Assembly (NCBI GenBank): GCA_049999725.1
Contig: JBNGIS010000681.1
Location: forward strand, 1-21,462
Source of the DNA: Haplomitrium mnioides
Lineage: Eukaryota > Marchantiophyta > Haplomitriopsida > Calobryales
Direction of reading: 5' to 3'
Length of the DNA stretch: 21,462 nucleotides
Positions 9,130 through 19,122 of the stretch are shown here, piece by piece. Within the stretch, counting starts at the first letter, position 1. Each line of letters begins with the position of its first letter. The notes below the pieces were generated by a model. The model saw only the letters and a program-made list of their open reading frames with translations. It did no database searches and was not told the origin of the DNA. A program made the position numbers and the translations under genes.

Positions 9130-10650
9130 GAACCTTTGAACGCTGAGGGCTCGAGCAACCCTTCGTAAACATGGCGGCCTTGCGGGAGTCCGTGGGAAAC
9201 TTCATACATGTGGCGGCCTTGCGGGAGCCGCGGTATACTTTGGAAGATAGCCTACCTTGGACCCTTAAGTGTAAACTTTGGAAATTTGAGGTCAATGCGC
9301 CGGTCCAACTGCCACTTTGCGGGCGGCGTCGGATAGCGCTCCTACGGATTATGTGGCACTCAGAGAGAGTCCGTTGGATCCTTCAAGTCAAAGAGAAGTC
9401 AACTTCGGAGGAGGATCAACGTGACGGTCAGACTTCCACCTTGCGGGCGGCGTCGGACAACGCTCTTTCGGATGACATGGTGTCTTCAGGGGACTCTACA
9501 GGAATCAACGGAAACATGGTGTCTTTGGAGGACTCGGGAAGATTCAGCGGAGTACGTGGCGTCTCCAGGGAGTCTGCGGGACTTAGCAGGGGTGTGGCGG
9601 GCCCACGGAGTCTACGGGACTCAGCGTAGACATGGCGGCTTTGAGGGGTCTGTGGGATTTTTGGATGTCGGTCAACTTTGGAAGATAGGGGCGATGGCGG
9701 TCCAACTTCCACCCTACGGACGGCAGCGGACGGCGCGACTTCGGAGACGTAGCAACTTTGCAAGAGTCCGTAGGAGACAACGAAAGGTACGCTTCAAAGG
9801 GGTATGCGGGATTTTTGGATGTTGGTAAACTTTGAAAGATAGGGGCGATGGAAGTCCAACTTTCACCCTGCGGGTGGCGGCGGACGGCACGACTTCGGAG
9901 ACATGGCAACTTTGCAGGAGTCCGTGAGAGATAGCAAAAGGTACGCTTCAAAGGGGTTTGCGGGATTTTTGGGGTCGGTCAACTTCGGAAGCTAGGGACG
10001 ATGGCGATCCAACTTCCACCCTACGGGCGGCATTGGACGGCGCTCATGCGGATTACGTGGCACTCAAGGAGAGTCTATTAGATCCTTCGAGTCAGAGAGA
10101 AGTCAACTTTGGAGGAGGGTCAACGCGACGGTCAGACTTCCACCTTGCGGGCAACGTCAGACGGCACTCTTTCGGATGACATGGCGTCTTCGGAGGACTC
10201 GGGAAGATTCAGCGGAGTACGTGGCCTCTCTAGGGAGTCTGCGGGACTTAGCAGGGGTGTGGCAGGCCCAAGGAGTCTTCGGGACTCAGCGTAGACGTGA
10301 CGGCTTCGAAGGGGTCTGCTGGATTTTCGGATGTCGGTCAACTTTGGAAGCTAGAGGCGATGGTGATCCAACTTCCACCCTACGAGCGGCGGCGGACGGT
10401 GCAACTTTGTAGACGTGGCAGCTTTGCGGGAGTCCGAGAGAGACAGCGGAGACTTGGCGTCCACTGGATTCTTGGGGGTCGGTCAACTTCAGAAGCTAGG
10501 GGTGATGGCAGTCCAACTTCCACCCTGCAGGCGGCGGCGGGCGGCGCGACTTCGTAGATGTGGCGGCTTTGCGGGAGCTCGAGGAAGACAACGAAGATGT
10601 GGCAATTGCGGAAGACCCTTCGGGAACTTTGGAAATGTGGCAGTCTAAAG
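9130..10650. repeat. GC-rich higher-order tandem array, 154-bp period
   Basis: Units starting GGGATTTTTGG begin at 9654, 9808 and 9962, exactly 154 bp apart. Related units begin near 10320 and 10465 (about 145 bp). A larger block repeats too: the segment with GACTCGGGAAGATTCAGCGG occurs at 9531 and 10196, and CAACG..ACGGTCAGACTTCC at 9417 and 10121. Those offsets (665 and 704 bp) differ by an indel of about 39 bp. The sub-motif CTTCCACCCT.CGGGCGGC recurs in every unit. Frames of 60-150 codons occur on both strands, but they are by-products of high GC content and repetition, and no two units keep the same protein. The array lies wholly within the 4.3-kb insertion. Confidence 0.85.
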
Positions 10651-12607
10651 GAGTCTACAGAGAACTTCGGAAGCGTGACAACATGGAAGCAACCCGAGGA
10701 AAACCAAGGAGCAGCCAAGGAGAAATCGCGGATCATTTGGCGGATTGCTACGGATCAATCCGCAAGATATGTCAGGCATTCACTCTACGGGCTGATCAAC
10801 GGGCCTAGCATTCTTTGGGCACATCTCTTTGGATCTTGTTGCAACACAGACCTCTTTGGGCTTTGGCTTTGGATTTTCACCAAGGTCATTACTTCAGAGC
10901 ATTCATATCATCGATTTACTAATGTGGACTAGCAGTGGACCAATTCACAGATTGCGACTTTGCAGGCATGACCATTGGGGATCCATGTGGGACTCATAAG
11001 TTCCTATCTTTGTCCTGCGTCGGGATCTCCCCTGTTCGAATTAGCTCTCCAAGACTCATCGGCATAGGGGTGCATTACCTACCTGCAGAGGATTGAGAGT
11101 TGGCTCAACAACCTTTTGTCAGCTTGTCATTCTAGTTTTCATCAATGGAATCGAGCGCGAGGCCTTCAAGATTGCCATTGGAGAGCTCATGAATAGTCCA
11201 CCTTCGTTCTTCACTAAGGTTGTCCTCCTTCGACCCAAAAGGACTTCTGAGATGACCGTTAACTTCGAACTAGCCCTCGACCGTACTAACAGGTGTCACC
11301 GCACCAAGAAACGGTTGTTAACTGGAAAAATGACCAAGTCCAACGGGGAGGAAAGGGAGGATCTTGATCAAGAAACGCTGGAGTGGGACGTGGACGTGCT
11401 AGGGGTATAGATAGGATCGTTGTGACATTTGGGGGGTTGATGAATATGCAAAATTGAGGTGAGCAAGCTATCTCGGAGAGGAAGACGTAGCGAGGAAGAG
11501 AGGAAAGGAGTCCAAAGAAGATTCACGTGAGGCGAGTGGAATTGTGCAAAAGGAGCAACAGAGGTGGAGGTGGATTGGAGGAGTGCTGAGAATTGCTGAG
11601 CATGGAGCTCTAGAGTCTTAAGCGATCCTGGTGTACTCATCATCGCGGTTGGACCAGCATTTGGAGGTGTATCGCTACTTGAAGCTGAAGGGGATTCATT
11701 CGGTCTTGAATTCAGGAGAGGCTGCCAAGAGGGGATCTTGGAGTCGTCTCAACATCGTCTGTGCAGGAGCATCAATCTTAGGGGTGCTCGGGGCGTTTCT
11801 GGTTGAATTTCTCAAGTGGATTCAAGAGAGGAGTGGTTGTATTAGTGCCCGCGCACTGCAGAGAAGATCTATTTGAAGCTCAAGGTGGAGTGGGTGGCCA
11901 GCAATTGAGGGGATTGTCTTCCAAAAGTGGAAGTTAAAGAAATCCTCTTCCAAGCTTGAGGAAGTAAATTCAGGGCTTCTCGCGAGGGAAGTTGAAAAAC
12001 TATCTGGATGAGAGTGTGTGGGTGAAGGATTGGAAGAAGACTGGAGTTGCTAATTTGAGCTGAGGGGATGTGTGGAGAAGCTTGGGTCTTGAGACGTGAG
12101 AAGGCCTACAATGCTGGCAAAGCAGGGTGGATGTATATGTATATCTATGTTTGTGTGTATAGTTAGTCTTGTGTTCTGTTTGTAGTTTCTGTGAAGTTCT
12201 TAGTATTTGGAGTGCTTGCATTCTATTTGTTCAGATCGTAGGAACACCTTGTGAAGGGAAGTCAAGATTAATAACATTGCATTGTGGTAATTCAAATGTT
12301 GGGACTTGTTTCCCCTTTGTATACAAAGTGATTGGGTCCAGTTCTGGACTCCTGAACTATATTTCGGATTGACATCAGCAGCGCATCAGTCTATTTGTGT
12401 GTGCCTTAGGAAGTGAGTGTGAATGAGTAAATTTGCGGTTGAAGAAATTGTTGGCCAGGGGAAAGGTCTGTGAGACAAAGAGGAACAACTTAAGACCTCC
12501 AAGTGAGAACTTGCAAAGGAGCCATTTCATACCAGAATAAGGTCTCCTGTTCTATCCACCCCTTCCTTCCAAGTGGCACCTTTTGAGGTTAAGGCCAGAA
12601 GGAGGGG
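10651..12607. other. Unassigned inner part of the 4.3-kb insertion
   Basis: The longest plus-strand frames here are 10558-10932, 11093-11410 (105 codons, containing INGIEREAFKIAIGELMNSP) and 11631-11876. The middle one has a charged C-terminal half and a faint look of a gag tail, but no zinc knuckle and no neighbour supporting it. I would not call any of them a gene. Confidence 0.4.
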
Positions 12608-12827
12608 TGTGACTTGCCTTTGTAGGCATTGGAGGAGGGTATGTGCATGCATGTGTTGTGCTTGGGTGTGGTGAGTTAGTGTTGCAGCCACTCCAGAATG
12701 GGTAAGTAGGAGTTGGGATCAATTTGGTGCAAAGCCCCTCCCATAAAAGGTCTCAAAACACAAGTCAGCCCTGAAGTGGGTGTAAATCGGTCGGAAAGGA
12801 GATAAGGGTTCGACGATAGGATTGACA

Positions 12828-12832
12828 TATTA
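12828..12832. repeat. Target-site duplication, right copy (TATTA)
   Basis: TATTA follows the GACA end of the insertion directly. It matches 8530-8534 exactly. Confidence 0.92.
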
Positions 12833-13404
12833 CTAAGGCCAAATGTAAAACCCTTCCACTCAAAATACCCATACCTTGTATGAAAAGTTGTCTCTGACAC
12901 ATCACTTGGCTCGATAGGAATTTGCTAATAGCTACTTCAAAGATCCAACTTAGAAAAGAATTATGCACCACTCAATTGATCCAATAGATCATTAATACAA
13001 TGTAGAGAATAGACATTCTTCACTATTTAATTGTTCAAGCTTAGATAATTTGCACAAAGACGAAATTCACCATATTTCTTTGATAAAAAGAATATCGAAG
13101 CTCTCCAAGACAAGGTACTATGCTGAATGAAATCCTTCTCAAGAAAATCTGTAAGTGTCTTTGGAAGCTCCTTTAATTCTTGTGGTAATAACCAATTTAA
13201 GGAGTACTTCTTGGTATCAACTCAATCGAAAAAAACATTCTTTGATCATCTGGCAACCTCTTTGGCAAATCCTTTGGAAACACATCTGCAAACTCCTCCA
13301 AAATATTGTCTATCATTGAGGTAAGTGCACTTTTTCCTCCCTCATTGCTTAAGTACATGATGGGCTTGATCCAAACAACAAAGATATGCAACTCTTGCTC
13401 CATT
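12828..13404 (-). pseudogene. pol: Reverse transcriptase, first part (element 2)
   Basis: The minus strand reads ILEEFADVFPKDLPKRLPDD (family: L..F.DVFP..LP..LPP), then QELKELPKTLTDFLEKDFIQ, then a segment matching GAPILFVKKKDG..R.C.DYR.LN (13040-13110). FSKLDL-like and YWQI-like remains follow at about 12930-12960, then VSETTFHTRYGYFEWKGFTF and GLSN. The frame ends exactly at the target duplication of the 4.3-kb insertion; the catalytic FLDD-like motif is in the other half at 8283-8534. Several in-frame stops and short frame changes are present. Confidence 0.9.
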
Positions 13405-13815
13405 GAATCAATATACTAAACTGATTTAGGCTTCTTCACCAATGGTGTCGAACACTCCAGAAAAAATTTCTTACCTTGTAAGGTAACTTGAATGTGTCGT
13501 TTTTCCCAATCAAAATTGGCAGATCAATCTTCAAGCCAAGGCAACCCTAAAATGATGTCATATTGTATAGGTGGAATAACAAATTGCAAAGATTTTGTGT
13601 ACTCTTTTCCAATCCTTAGAAGGAATGGCTTTTGAAAGTGAAACAGGTCATGCTTTTGGCATCTTCTATAGTCACAACACTATTCTTGAAAGGCCTAAAT
13701 TTTGCTTTGATTATCTTAGCAAAACATGGTGATATAAAAATTTTAGAACTCTTACTATCCACCAACATTCTACAAGAGTGCTCCTCAATCATACCATTAA
13801 GATGGAACAAGGTAC
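13405..13815 (-). pseudogene. pol: Aspartic protease and linker (element 2)
   Basis: The protease would cut the gag-pol polyprotein. It begins FHLNGMIEEHSCRMLVDSKS with SKIFIS after it; the family has LVDSGS..NFIS, so the active-site DSG reads DSK, a Gly-to-Lys change that should destroy activity. About 80 residues on, a conserved ILGLPWLED-like segment (family: LGMDWL) is seen near 13530-13560, followed by the linker toward reverse transcriptase. Stops interrupt this part. It follows gag in the same frame after a single TGA. Confidence 0.82.
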
Positions 13816-13816
13816 C

Positions 13817-14516
13817 TCAAATTCTTGTCAAACTTTTAATTCCATTAGAGTTTGCAAAGTTTTGAATACATTGTTCAAATGGTTGAGGACGTGACCTAGC
13901 TTTTGCTATAGTAAGTAATGAGTCATGTTGCTCTTCTATCCGCATTGCTTCTTCTAATTGAGCAGGATCTCTCATTGTAACTTCCATTCTCGTGCGAGGC
14001 TTCAATCCCTGAACAAAACGGTCTCGTGCTTCTTCTTCTCTTATATTAGGAATTTGCATAATTGTATCATGAAAATGTGCAACATAGCTTCTCACTATAC
14101 CAAGTTGCTTCAATTTGGCCAATCAATATCTTGCTACTTTTGAAGCATTTACAACTTTAAAATTTGAAATCGCTACTTCTTTGAATTCACACCAAGAGAC
14201 AATATGAGCAACAAATCCACGTTGTGCTTGTTCTATTTAACCAAGTATTTGCAACTCATTCTAATTGAATTGCGGCAAATAGAGTTTATTGACCTTCTCT
14301 AATGCTTGTAGCTTCAAAATATTGCTCACAATCAAAAATGTAATTCTCATATACACCACAAACCATCTTCCCATCATAAGTTTTTTGCATTGCAAATCGC
14401 TTATAACTCTCTTCTTCTTAAAAAGTTGCTCTTTTTTTTATTCTCACTTCCAAAAGACGTGAAAGATGTTCAAGCCATTGTTGGATTACTTGAACCACCG
14501 CCTCTTGATTCTCCAT
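13817..14516 (-). pseudogene. gag: Gag capsid region (element 2)
   Basis: Gag forms the particle in which the element's RNA is copied. The probable start is the ATG at 14516 (MENQEAVVQVIQQWLEHLSR), about 25 bases after the primer site. A conserved capsid part follows (FDCEQYFEATSIREGQ, LFAAIQLE), and the second half is open: RSYVAHFHDTIMQIPNI, EEEARDRFVQGLKPRTRMEV, and an EEAMRIEEQHDSL region. Several stops and at least one frame change lie between about 14150 and 14430. After the capsid only about 25 residues separate it from protease, and no CCHC zinc knuckle is visible, so the nucleocapsid part seems to be deleted. Confidence 0.87.
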
Positions 14517-14540
14517 GTAACTCACCATAAAAAAACTGTA

Positions 14541-14552
14541 GCTCTGATACCA
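14541..14552 (-). other. Primer-binding site, initiator tRNA-Met type
   Basis: The minus strand reads TGGTATCAGAGC, the standard plant retrotransposon site complementary to the 3' end of initiator tRNA-Met. One base separates it from the CA end of the LTR. It marks the start of minus-strand DNA synthesis and fixes the direction of element 2. Confidence 0.95.
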
Positions 14553-14717
14553 ATGTAAAAGATTTCAATGACCAAATTCAAATAAGTAAGAACTCATAGT
14601 GAACTTTAATAGAGTTCTTCAACCAAATGCCAATAATTCAAGCAAAACCTAACCAACCAAAGAACCCAAGTGATTGAAGAGAAACTCCATAATGAGAAGT
14701 GGGGTTATGAAGCTCTT

Positions 14718-14726
14718 CTATTTATA
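14718..14726 (-). promoter_or_regulatory. TATA box of element 2 LTR
   Basis: TATAAATAG on the minus strand, about 170 bp from the LTR's inner end and just downstream of the 39-bp repeats. It is the same 9-mer as in element 1's LTR. Confidence 0.8.
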
Positions 14727-14770
14727 CAAGAGAAGAAGGTGTCATCCCTCTTTCTTCACTTACAAGTCCC

Positions 14771-14872
14771 TTCTAATTTCAACCCTAGAATTGATCAATT
14801 AGAAGTCACTTCTATTTTCAACCCTAAAATTGCTCACTTAGAAGTCACTTCTAATTTCAACCCTAAAAGCTC
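14771..14872 (-). repeat. 39-bp tandem repeat in U3 of element 2 LTR
   Basis: Three near-identical units start at 14771, 14810 and 14849 (plus-strand core TTCTAATTTCAACCCTA). Units are joined by AGAAGTCACTTCT, an imperfect palindrome. Such repeats upstream of a TATA box often act as enhancers; here that is inferred from position only. The GAA and TTC in the palindrome are 5 bases apart, so these are not canonical heat shock elements. Confidence 0.75.
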
Positions 14873-14953
14873 AAAAAGTAACTTTCAAGACAAGTACTCT
14901 TATCTCAATTCAACCCTAAAAATAACCCTTTATGACTTTCTTCACTCCTAACA

Positions 14954-15838
14954 TATACTACTTTGAACCAAGAACAAGATACTCAAAATATGAACATTTT
15001 GTTATAGGAAAAATTGTGGTTTTGAGCTCAAAAAATAGAAAAAATGAGGTTTTTTTTTTAAAACAAAAAAGTACATGAGTTTTTGAGGTTCATTTTTTGC
15101 CGCTTCAACAAGCATGATAGAGTGAGAGTTAATTTTGTTATGCAAAATAAAAATACTATTATTTTTTATGAAAATATTAGAAAACTTGAATTTGATGAAA
15201 AGTATAAAAATTATGGTAAGTTTTTACAACAAAATTAATCATTGATTACAATTCAAAGCCAAAATATTGAAATAAAAATCACAAAAAACTATTTTGAAAT
15301 ATGTTTGATTGCATAAACTCTAGGTGCGTAAAGACATGATGCTCTTTGAAACTTTTTTTTTTGGAAAAAAATTACAAAACATGAGGAAAAAACCCAAGCG
15401 GACTAGAAGTCAAGGGAATTAGTTTGCAATCGTAGATACAAAAACCAACAAAATGAAACATTGCATGGATTTAGGAGCTCTATTTTCAAGTTCAAGCAAG
15501 AAAGAAGCTTTCATTTGTAGTTGAAAATTCATGTACGCAAAAGTTAAAGTGGGCTTAAAACAAAGATTTTAGCATTTAAAAATATTTTATAATTCAACAA
15601 AGTATATACACAAAGGAGTCATAGTTTAGAATCAAAAAGACAATGGCTAAAGAGATTGAATTAAGAGTCCAAACAAGAAACATCTCTAAGTTTTTGACTT
15701 GATTCTACCAAACAAAGGTTTTGAGTTCTACAAAAGAGTCTATGACTTGTGTAGAAACTAAGTTCTAACCAATAGTCTTTGTATGTAGAAGCTTGAAGGT
15801 TGTATATGAGAAGTAGAACGTGTGGAAGGCTTGGACTT
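14954..15838. other. AT-rich region without recognisable features
   Basis: This is a strongly A-rich plus strand with homopolymer runs and no supported frame. It lies just outside the LTR of element 2, so it represents the older DNA into which element 2 inserted, or another decayed repeat. Confidence 0.5.
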
Positions 15839-15962
15839 CCACCCCAAAGTCTATACGCGCATAAGAATCCAAACTCAACATCTGAACACTCCACCCCAAA
15901 GTCTATGCGCGCATAAGAATTTGAACTCACCATCTGAACACTCCACAACAAAAACTATCAAG
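15839..15962. repeat. 52-bp tandem repeat with palindromic core
   Basis: Units start at 15839, 15891 and (degenerate) 15943, exactly 52 bp apart. The first two contain CTATACGCGCATAAG (15851-15865) and CTATGCGCGCATAAG (15903-15917), each an inverted repeat centred on CGCG, followed by a shared AACTCA.CATCTGAACACTC tail. The third has lost the palindrome. Confidence 0.85.
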
Positions 15963-16028
15963 AACCTAGGTCTAAGGTTCCATAGAAGAGTTTTTAAATG
16001 CACAACATTTTGACTTACGAATCAAAAT

Positions 16029-16048
16029 CTATGCGCGCATAGGGTTCA
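16029..16048. repeat. Perfect 14-bp palindrome CTATGCGCGCATAG
   Basis: CTATGCGCGCATAG at 16029-16042 is its own reverse complement and is followed by GGTTCA. The same block, with one base different in the core, occurs at 20577-20596, beyond the far end of the pseudogene, in the same orientation. Confidence 0.85.
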
Positions 16049-16546
16049 AACTCCTACAATCAAGGATACAGACTCTAAACATTCTATTTTTTGCAACAAA
16101 CTCTATATATGTTAAAGATTTTGTTTTCTGATTCGGAATCTAAAAGTAAAACAGTTATAGAGCTCTATATCTCAATCAAAGCACGCCTAAGGTTTTAAGT
16201 TATACATCTAAGTCCTTAAAAGCAAAAAATAAGTAGTCAATTTAGGCACATGCTTTAACAATATAATAACCTTAAACTCTTCTAGAAAGCACTAAAGCTG
16301 GAAACAACATACCTATATTTTGGATAAGAAAATATTTTATAGAGCAAATGAGAATATTAACTAAAGATTTAAGTTTTATTTAGAGAGAACAACATTCAAC
16401 TTGGAATGATTTACACTAAAAAGTTCAAGGTGCCAGATAAATTCAACAAGCTGCTTCATAACATTCTCACGTACTTTATAAAATAACAATCTTAAATTGC
16501 AATATAATTGAAAATACACAATATAAAATAAAATTCTTAAATTACT
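16043..16546. other. AT-rich spacer, no gene
   Basis: It lies between the palindrome cluster and the stop codon of the minus-strand pseudogene. It would hold that gene's 3' untranslated region. I see no supported frame or repeat. Confidence 0.45.
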
Positions 16547-18273
16547 TTAGTTATTCGTCTCGACTTCTTTGGATTCAACTTGAGAAGATTCATCAAGATT
16601 TACTTAATCTATCTCAATGTTAATAACATTGATTGAATCTCTTTGAAACATTTTAAGATTAAGAGCTTTTTGTCTTTTGTACTCAAATAGATTTGGTTTA
16701 ATGGTAGCTAGAGTGGTTTTCCTCAATTTGTTTTTTTGGGTAAGAAGAAAATCAAAAGACAAAATTGTGATTTATGTCATATCAAGTACATCAATATGTA
16801 GCTTGGATTTGCATTTCCCTTTTGTTGTTGCTATTTTTTCTGGAAAGTATTGTCTAGAAAACGCATCCTCAGCCTCATAAGCAAACCATTGAACTAGTAC
16901 TCATTTTGGGTTTGGGGGATTTTCCTCATCATATGACAAAACTTTGAGAACTTTGGCAACCCAAAACAATCTGCCTTTTGGATCTAGAGATGCAATAACA
17001 CAAATAAACATTCTAGCTTTCATCTCATGTAGATTGCCAAATTTGTGCCCATATCGAGTGTTGTGCAAAAGAGTCCCTTCTCGCGGTCTAGGTGCTCCAT
17101 TATAGATTGCTCAACGTGTAGAAAGTATTTGCTATACTGGAGTATCTTCTTCTATTTGTTGAACATCAAGCTGAGAACCTAGACAAACATTTTGAGAATC
17201 ATTACAAGTGTTTGACGGTTGTGAAGGTGGAAAGGTAAATTTTGCTTTTAGTCATTGTCTGTTTTTTTTCAAGGATGTAGGTTGCAATCTCTTGTTGGGC
17301 AAGAAAAAAGTTATTCCACCATTGAATATCAAAATTTGTAAAGAACTTGTAGTGATTCTCACTTATATTGTCCCTTATTGCAAAGCCCACTTTCTCGACA
17401 TCAACTTCTTTTTCTTCCTTTTGAGATTTTTTGATTTCAGAATCAACATTGAACTCAAAATTTCTCTGTCCACTTCAGGTAGGCACTTGAGTTAACAAAT
17501 ACCATCCAAAGGTAACCAAAATTCATGTATTGAAAACTGTTTGATCCAAATCTTTGCATTGGAGTCATTTAATTGGAACTTGAATTGTTGATTAAAGGTA
17601 CTACCATGTATCTTGTGAACCATAGAGGGGCATTGTTGCAGAAACATTTTGAAATCCCAAGTTTCCAACAAAAGAGTTACATGAGGTTTAGGATTATATG
17701 ATAATTGACGCGCATCGCTAAGACTCGTAATCATGAAAGCTTTGACACGTTTCAAATGTTTCAAGAATTGGTTGAACATTTGATCTATTTGATCATGAGT
17801 ATGGCCAACCATGAGAAATCCCACTTACATTTTTCAAAAAACATTCTTGGCAATAAGGAGACTAAGATATCCAAACAAAATAGAATTCTTTTTCTCTCTT
17901 GTCGTGTTGTCCAACTGAAGATACAAAGTTGGAACCAACGGCCCTTCAAACTTACATAATATTTTGTTGAGCATGGTAACTGTCAAATTATAATTGCTTC
18001 TCAAGTTTCTGTAGGTTAAGAAGATCCTCAAAGAAAGAGCATGATTGAATATTAATGCACCAACAACATGCACACCCACCAAACAATCTTTGTCAATGTT
18101 TTTTGGTGGCAAAGGCTAAGGTGGAATAACAATTTTCTTCTGATCCATTCCATCAATGACGATTCCCAAGTACTTTTGACCATTGGCACAACATTTTCTT
18201 CGATGGTTTGCAAGTTTTGTTCTTTCTTTAATTTGTTGGTCATGATGAAGAAACAGCTAGCGATTATATTTGA

Positions 18274-19122
18274 CTGTATCATCACAAAACACAAAAGACA
18301 TAAAAGTAGTTCAATAAAACATATGTCAATGTTTGGAACTTCAAAAGACAACCTAAGGTGCTAAAAATATTCAAATCATCTTAATCAAATGTTTGGATTG
18401 GTAGAAGTGAATTTTTTTAGAAGATTAGAAATAAACTTTAGGGAATTTAAAATAAAGGAAAATCTATTTGATTTAAAGTAAACAAAAGTTTGAAAAAGAG
18501 AAAAACAAGATTTGCTCATAAAGAAACACAAATTGGAACTATAGTTTCAAAGTTAGCTTGGACTCTTTGTTCACAAAAGATTAAAAAAAAACCAAAACAT
18601 ATCTTATGCACACATTGGATGAGTGGAGACAACAATTGATCGCATGCACATATAGGACCAAAGCAACAACACCAATATCATAGCTTGCTTTGGATGTTGT
18701 CACGATTGGTTTTAAAAGAAACAAGAACAAATCTTATGCAAGCATAGGATTTGCAAACAACAAAAATAGTTCTTGCTATTGTTTTTCTTGCAAAAGGTTC
18801 TTGATTTAAAGCAACAAAAGCAAAACTTGTCGCAAGCTAAGATCACCACCAAGAATCATATTTGTTTTCTTGATTTCTTTGAATGTAGACAAAGTTTAGA
18901 TTCAAACTAAGAACAATAGACCCTATGCAAGCATAGACTCTCTTCTCACAACTCAAGTTGCTAAGAAATATTTGACTCAAATCTTGTTTGCTGAAAAACC
19001 TAACAAAACAAACATCTTTTGGCACTAAGTTGAGAGAACATAACATCTCTACAACTAAGCTTTGAGTCTAAAAAAAAGAGCATGGATTAACCAAAGGTTT
19101 TAAAAGAGAAGAAATTTGTTAC
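18274..19122 (-). other. Predicted 849-bp phase-1 intron of the DUF7869-like pseudogene
   Basis: On the minus strand the donor is GTAACA at 19122 and the acceptor is TGATACAG ending at 18274. Exon 1 leaves one base over (G of ...GACAAAG) and exon 2 supplies two (TC). The joined frame is exactly the one carrying HHDQQIKER, IDGMDQ and GHTHD, which strongly supports the junction. The intron holds the palindromic repeats at 18604-18936. Confidence 0.7.
18604..18936. repeat. Dispersed palindromic repeats inside the intron
   Basis: Related blocks are TTATGCACACATTGG (from 18604), CGCATGCACATATAGG (from 18641), CTTATGCAAGCATAGG (18733-18748) and CCTATGCAAGCATAG (18922-18936). The arms are TATGC and GCATA around a 2-base centre. 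Spacing is irregular (about 37, 92 and 189 bp), and the surrounding AACAAC-rich text is similar between copies, as in a degenerate long-period repeat. Confidence 0.65.

Larger units (their letters stand above)
8535..12827. mobile_element. 4,293-bp insertion, probable solo LTR or non-autonomous LTR element
   Basis: The left end is TGTCGGCCG and the right end is AGGATTGACA, so the ends are TG...CA with TGTC/GACA as a 4-bp inverted repeat. Both sides carry the 5-bp duplication TATTA. That combination is the signature of LTR-retrotransposon integration. Inside I find no reverse transcriptase, integrase, gag or protease, no primer site after a putative 5' LTR, and no second copy of the terminal sequence. 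The simplest reading is a giant solo LTR; a LARD-like non-autonomous element with very diverged LTRs is the alternative. It carries a GC-rich tandem array (about 9130-10650) unlike its AT-rich surroundings. Orientation is unknown. Confidence 0.82.
8283..14953 (-). mobile_element. Element 2: Ty3/gypsy retrotransposon split by an insertion
   Basis: Read on the minus strand it has a 5' LTR (14953-14554), a tRNA-Met primer site, gag, protease and reverse transcriptase. The reverse transcriptase stops at 12828 and resumes at 8534 because a 4,293-bp element lies in between. The remainder (RNase H, integrase, 3' LTR) is missing beyond 8283, where the sequence meets the LTR of element 1. The coding parts follow one reading direction with many in-frame stops. 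The lineage cannot be set without the integrase and C-terminal end. Confidence 0.9.
14554..14953 (-). repeat. 5' LTR of element 2 (400 bp)
   Basis: On the minus strand it starts TGTTAGGAGTGAAG and ends TCTTTTACA next to the primer site, giving TG...CA ends over 400 bp. It holds a TATA box at 14726-14718 and a 39-bp tandem repeat in the upstream (U3) part. The end by the primer site is firm; the TGTTAG end is inferred from typical LTR starts, since the 3' LTR is not in the window. Confidence 0.8.

Noticed and set aside
8766-9209. 147-codon minus-strand frame.
   Set aside because: It is Pro/Leu/Ser-rich with no motif, and lies opposite purine-rich GC sequence at the edge of the repeat array. 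It looks like a composition artefact.
9171-10557. Many overlapping frames of 60-150 codons on both strands of the GC-rich array.
   Set aside because: They follow the repeat units and shift frame between units, and both strands are equally open. High GC with few stop codons explains them.
2608-12182. GTCTTGTGTTCTGT shared at about 2608 and 12167 as a sign of paired LTRs.
   Set aside because: Only 14 low-complexity bases are shared and the flanking sequence does not align.
12597-12613. AGAAGGAGGGG followed by TGTGAC, resembling a polypurine tract and LTR start inside the insertion.
   Set aside because: An LTR starting at 12608 should match the insertion's left end at 8535, but TGTGACTTGC and TGTCGGCCG differ, and no pol remains precede it.
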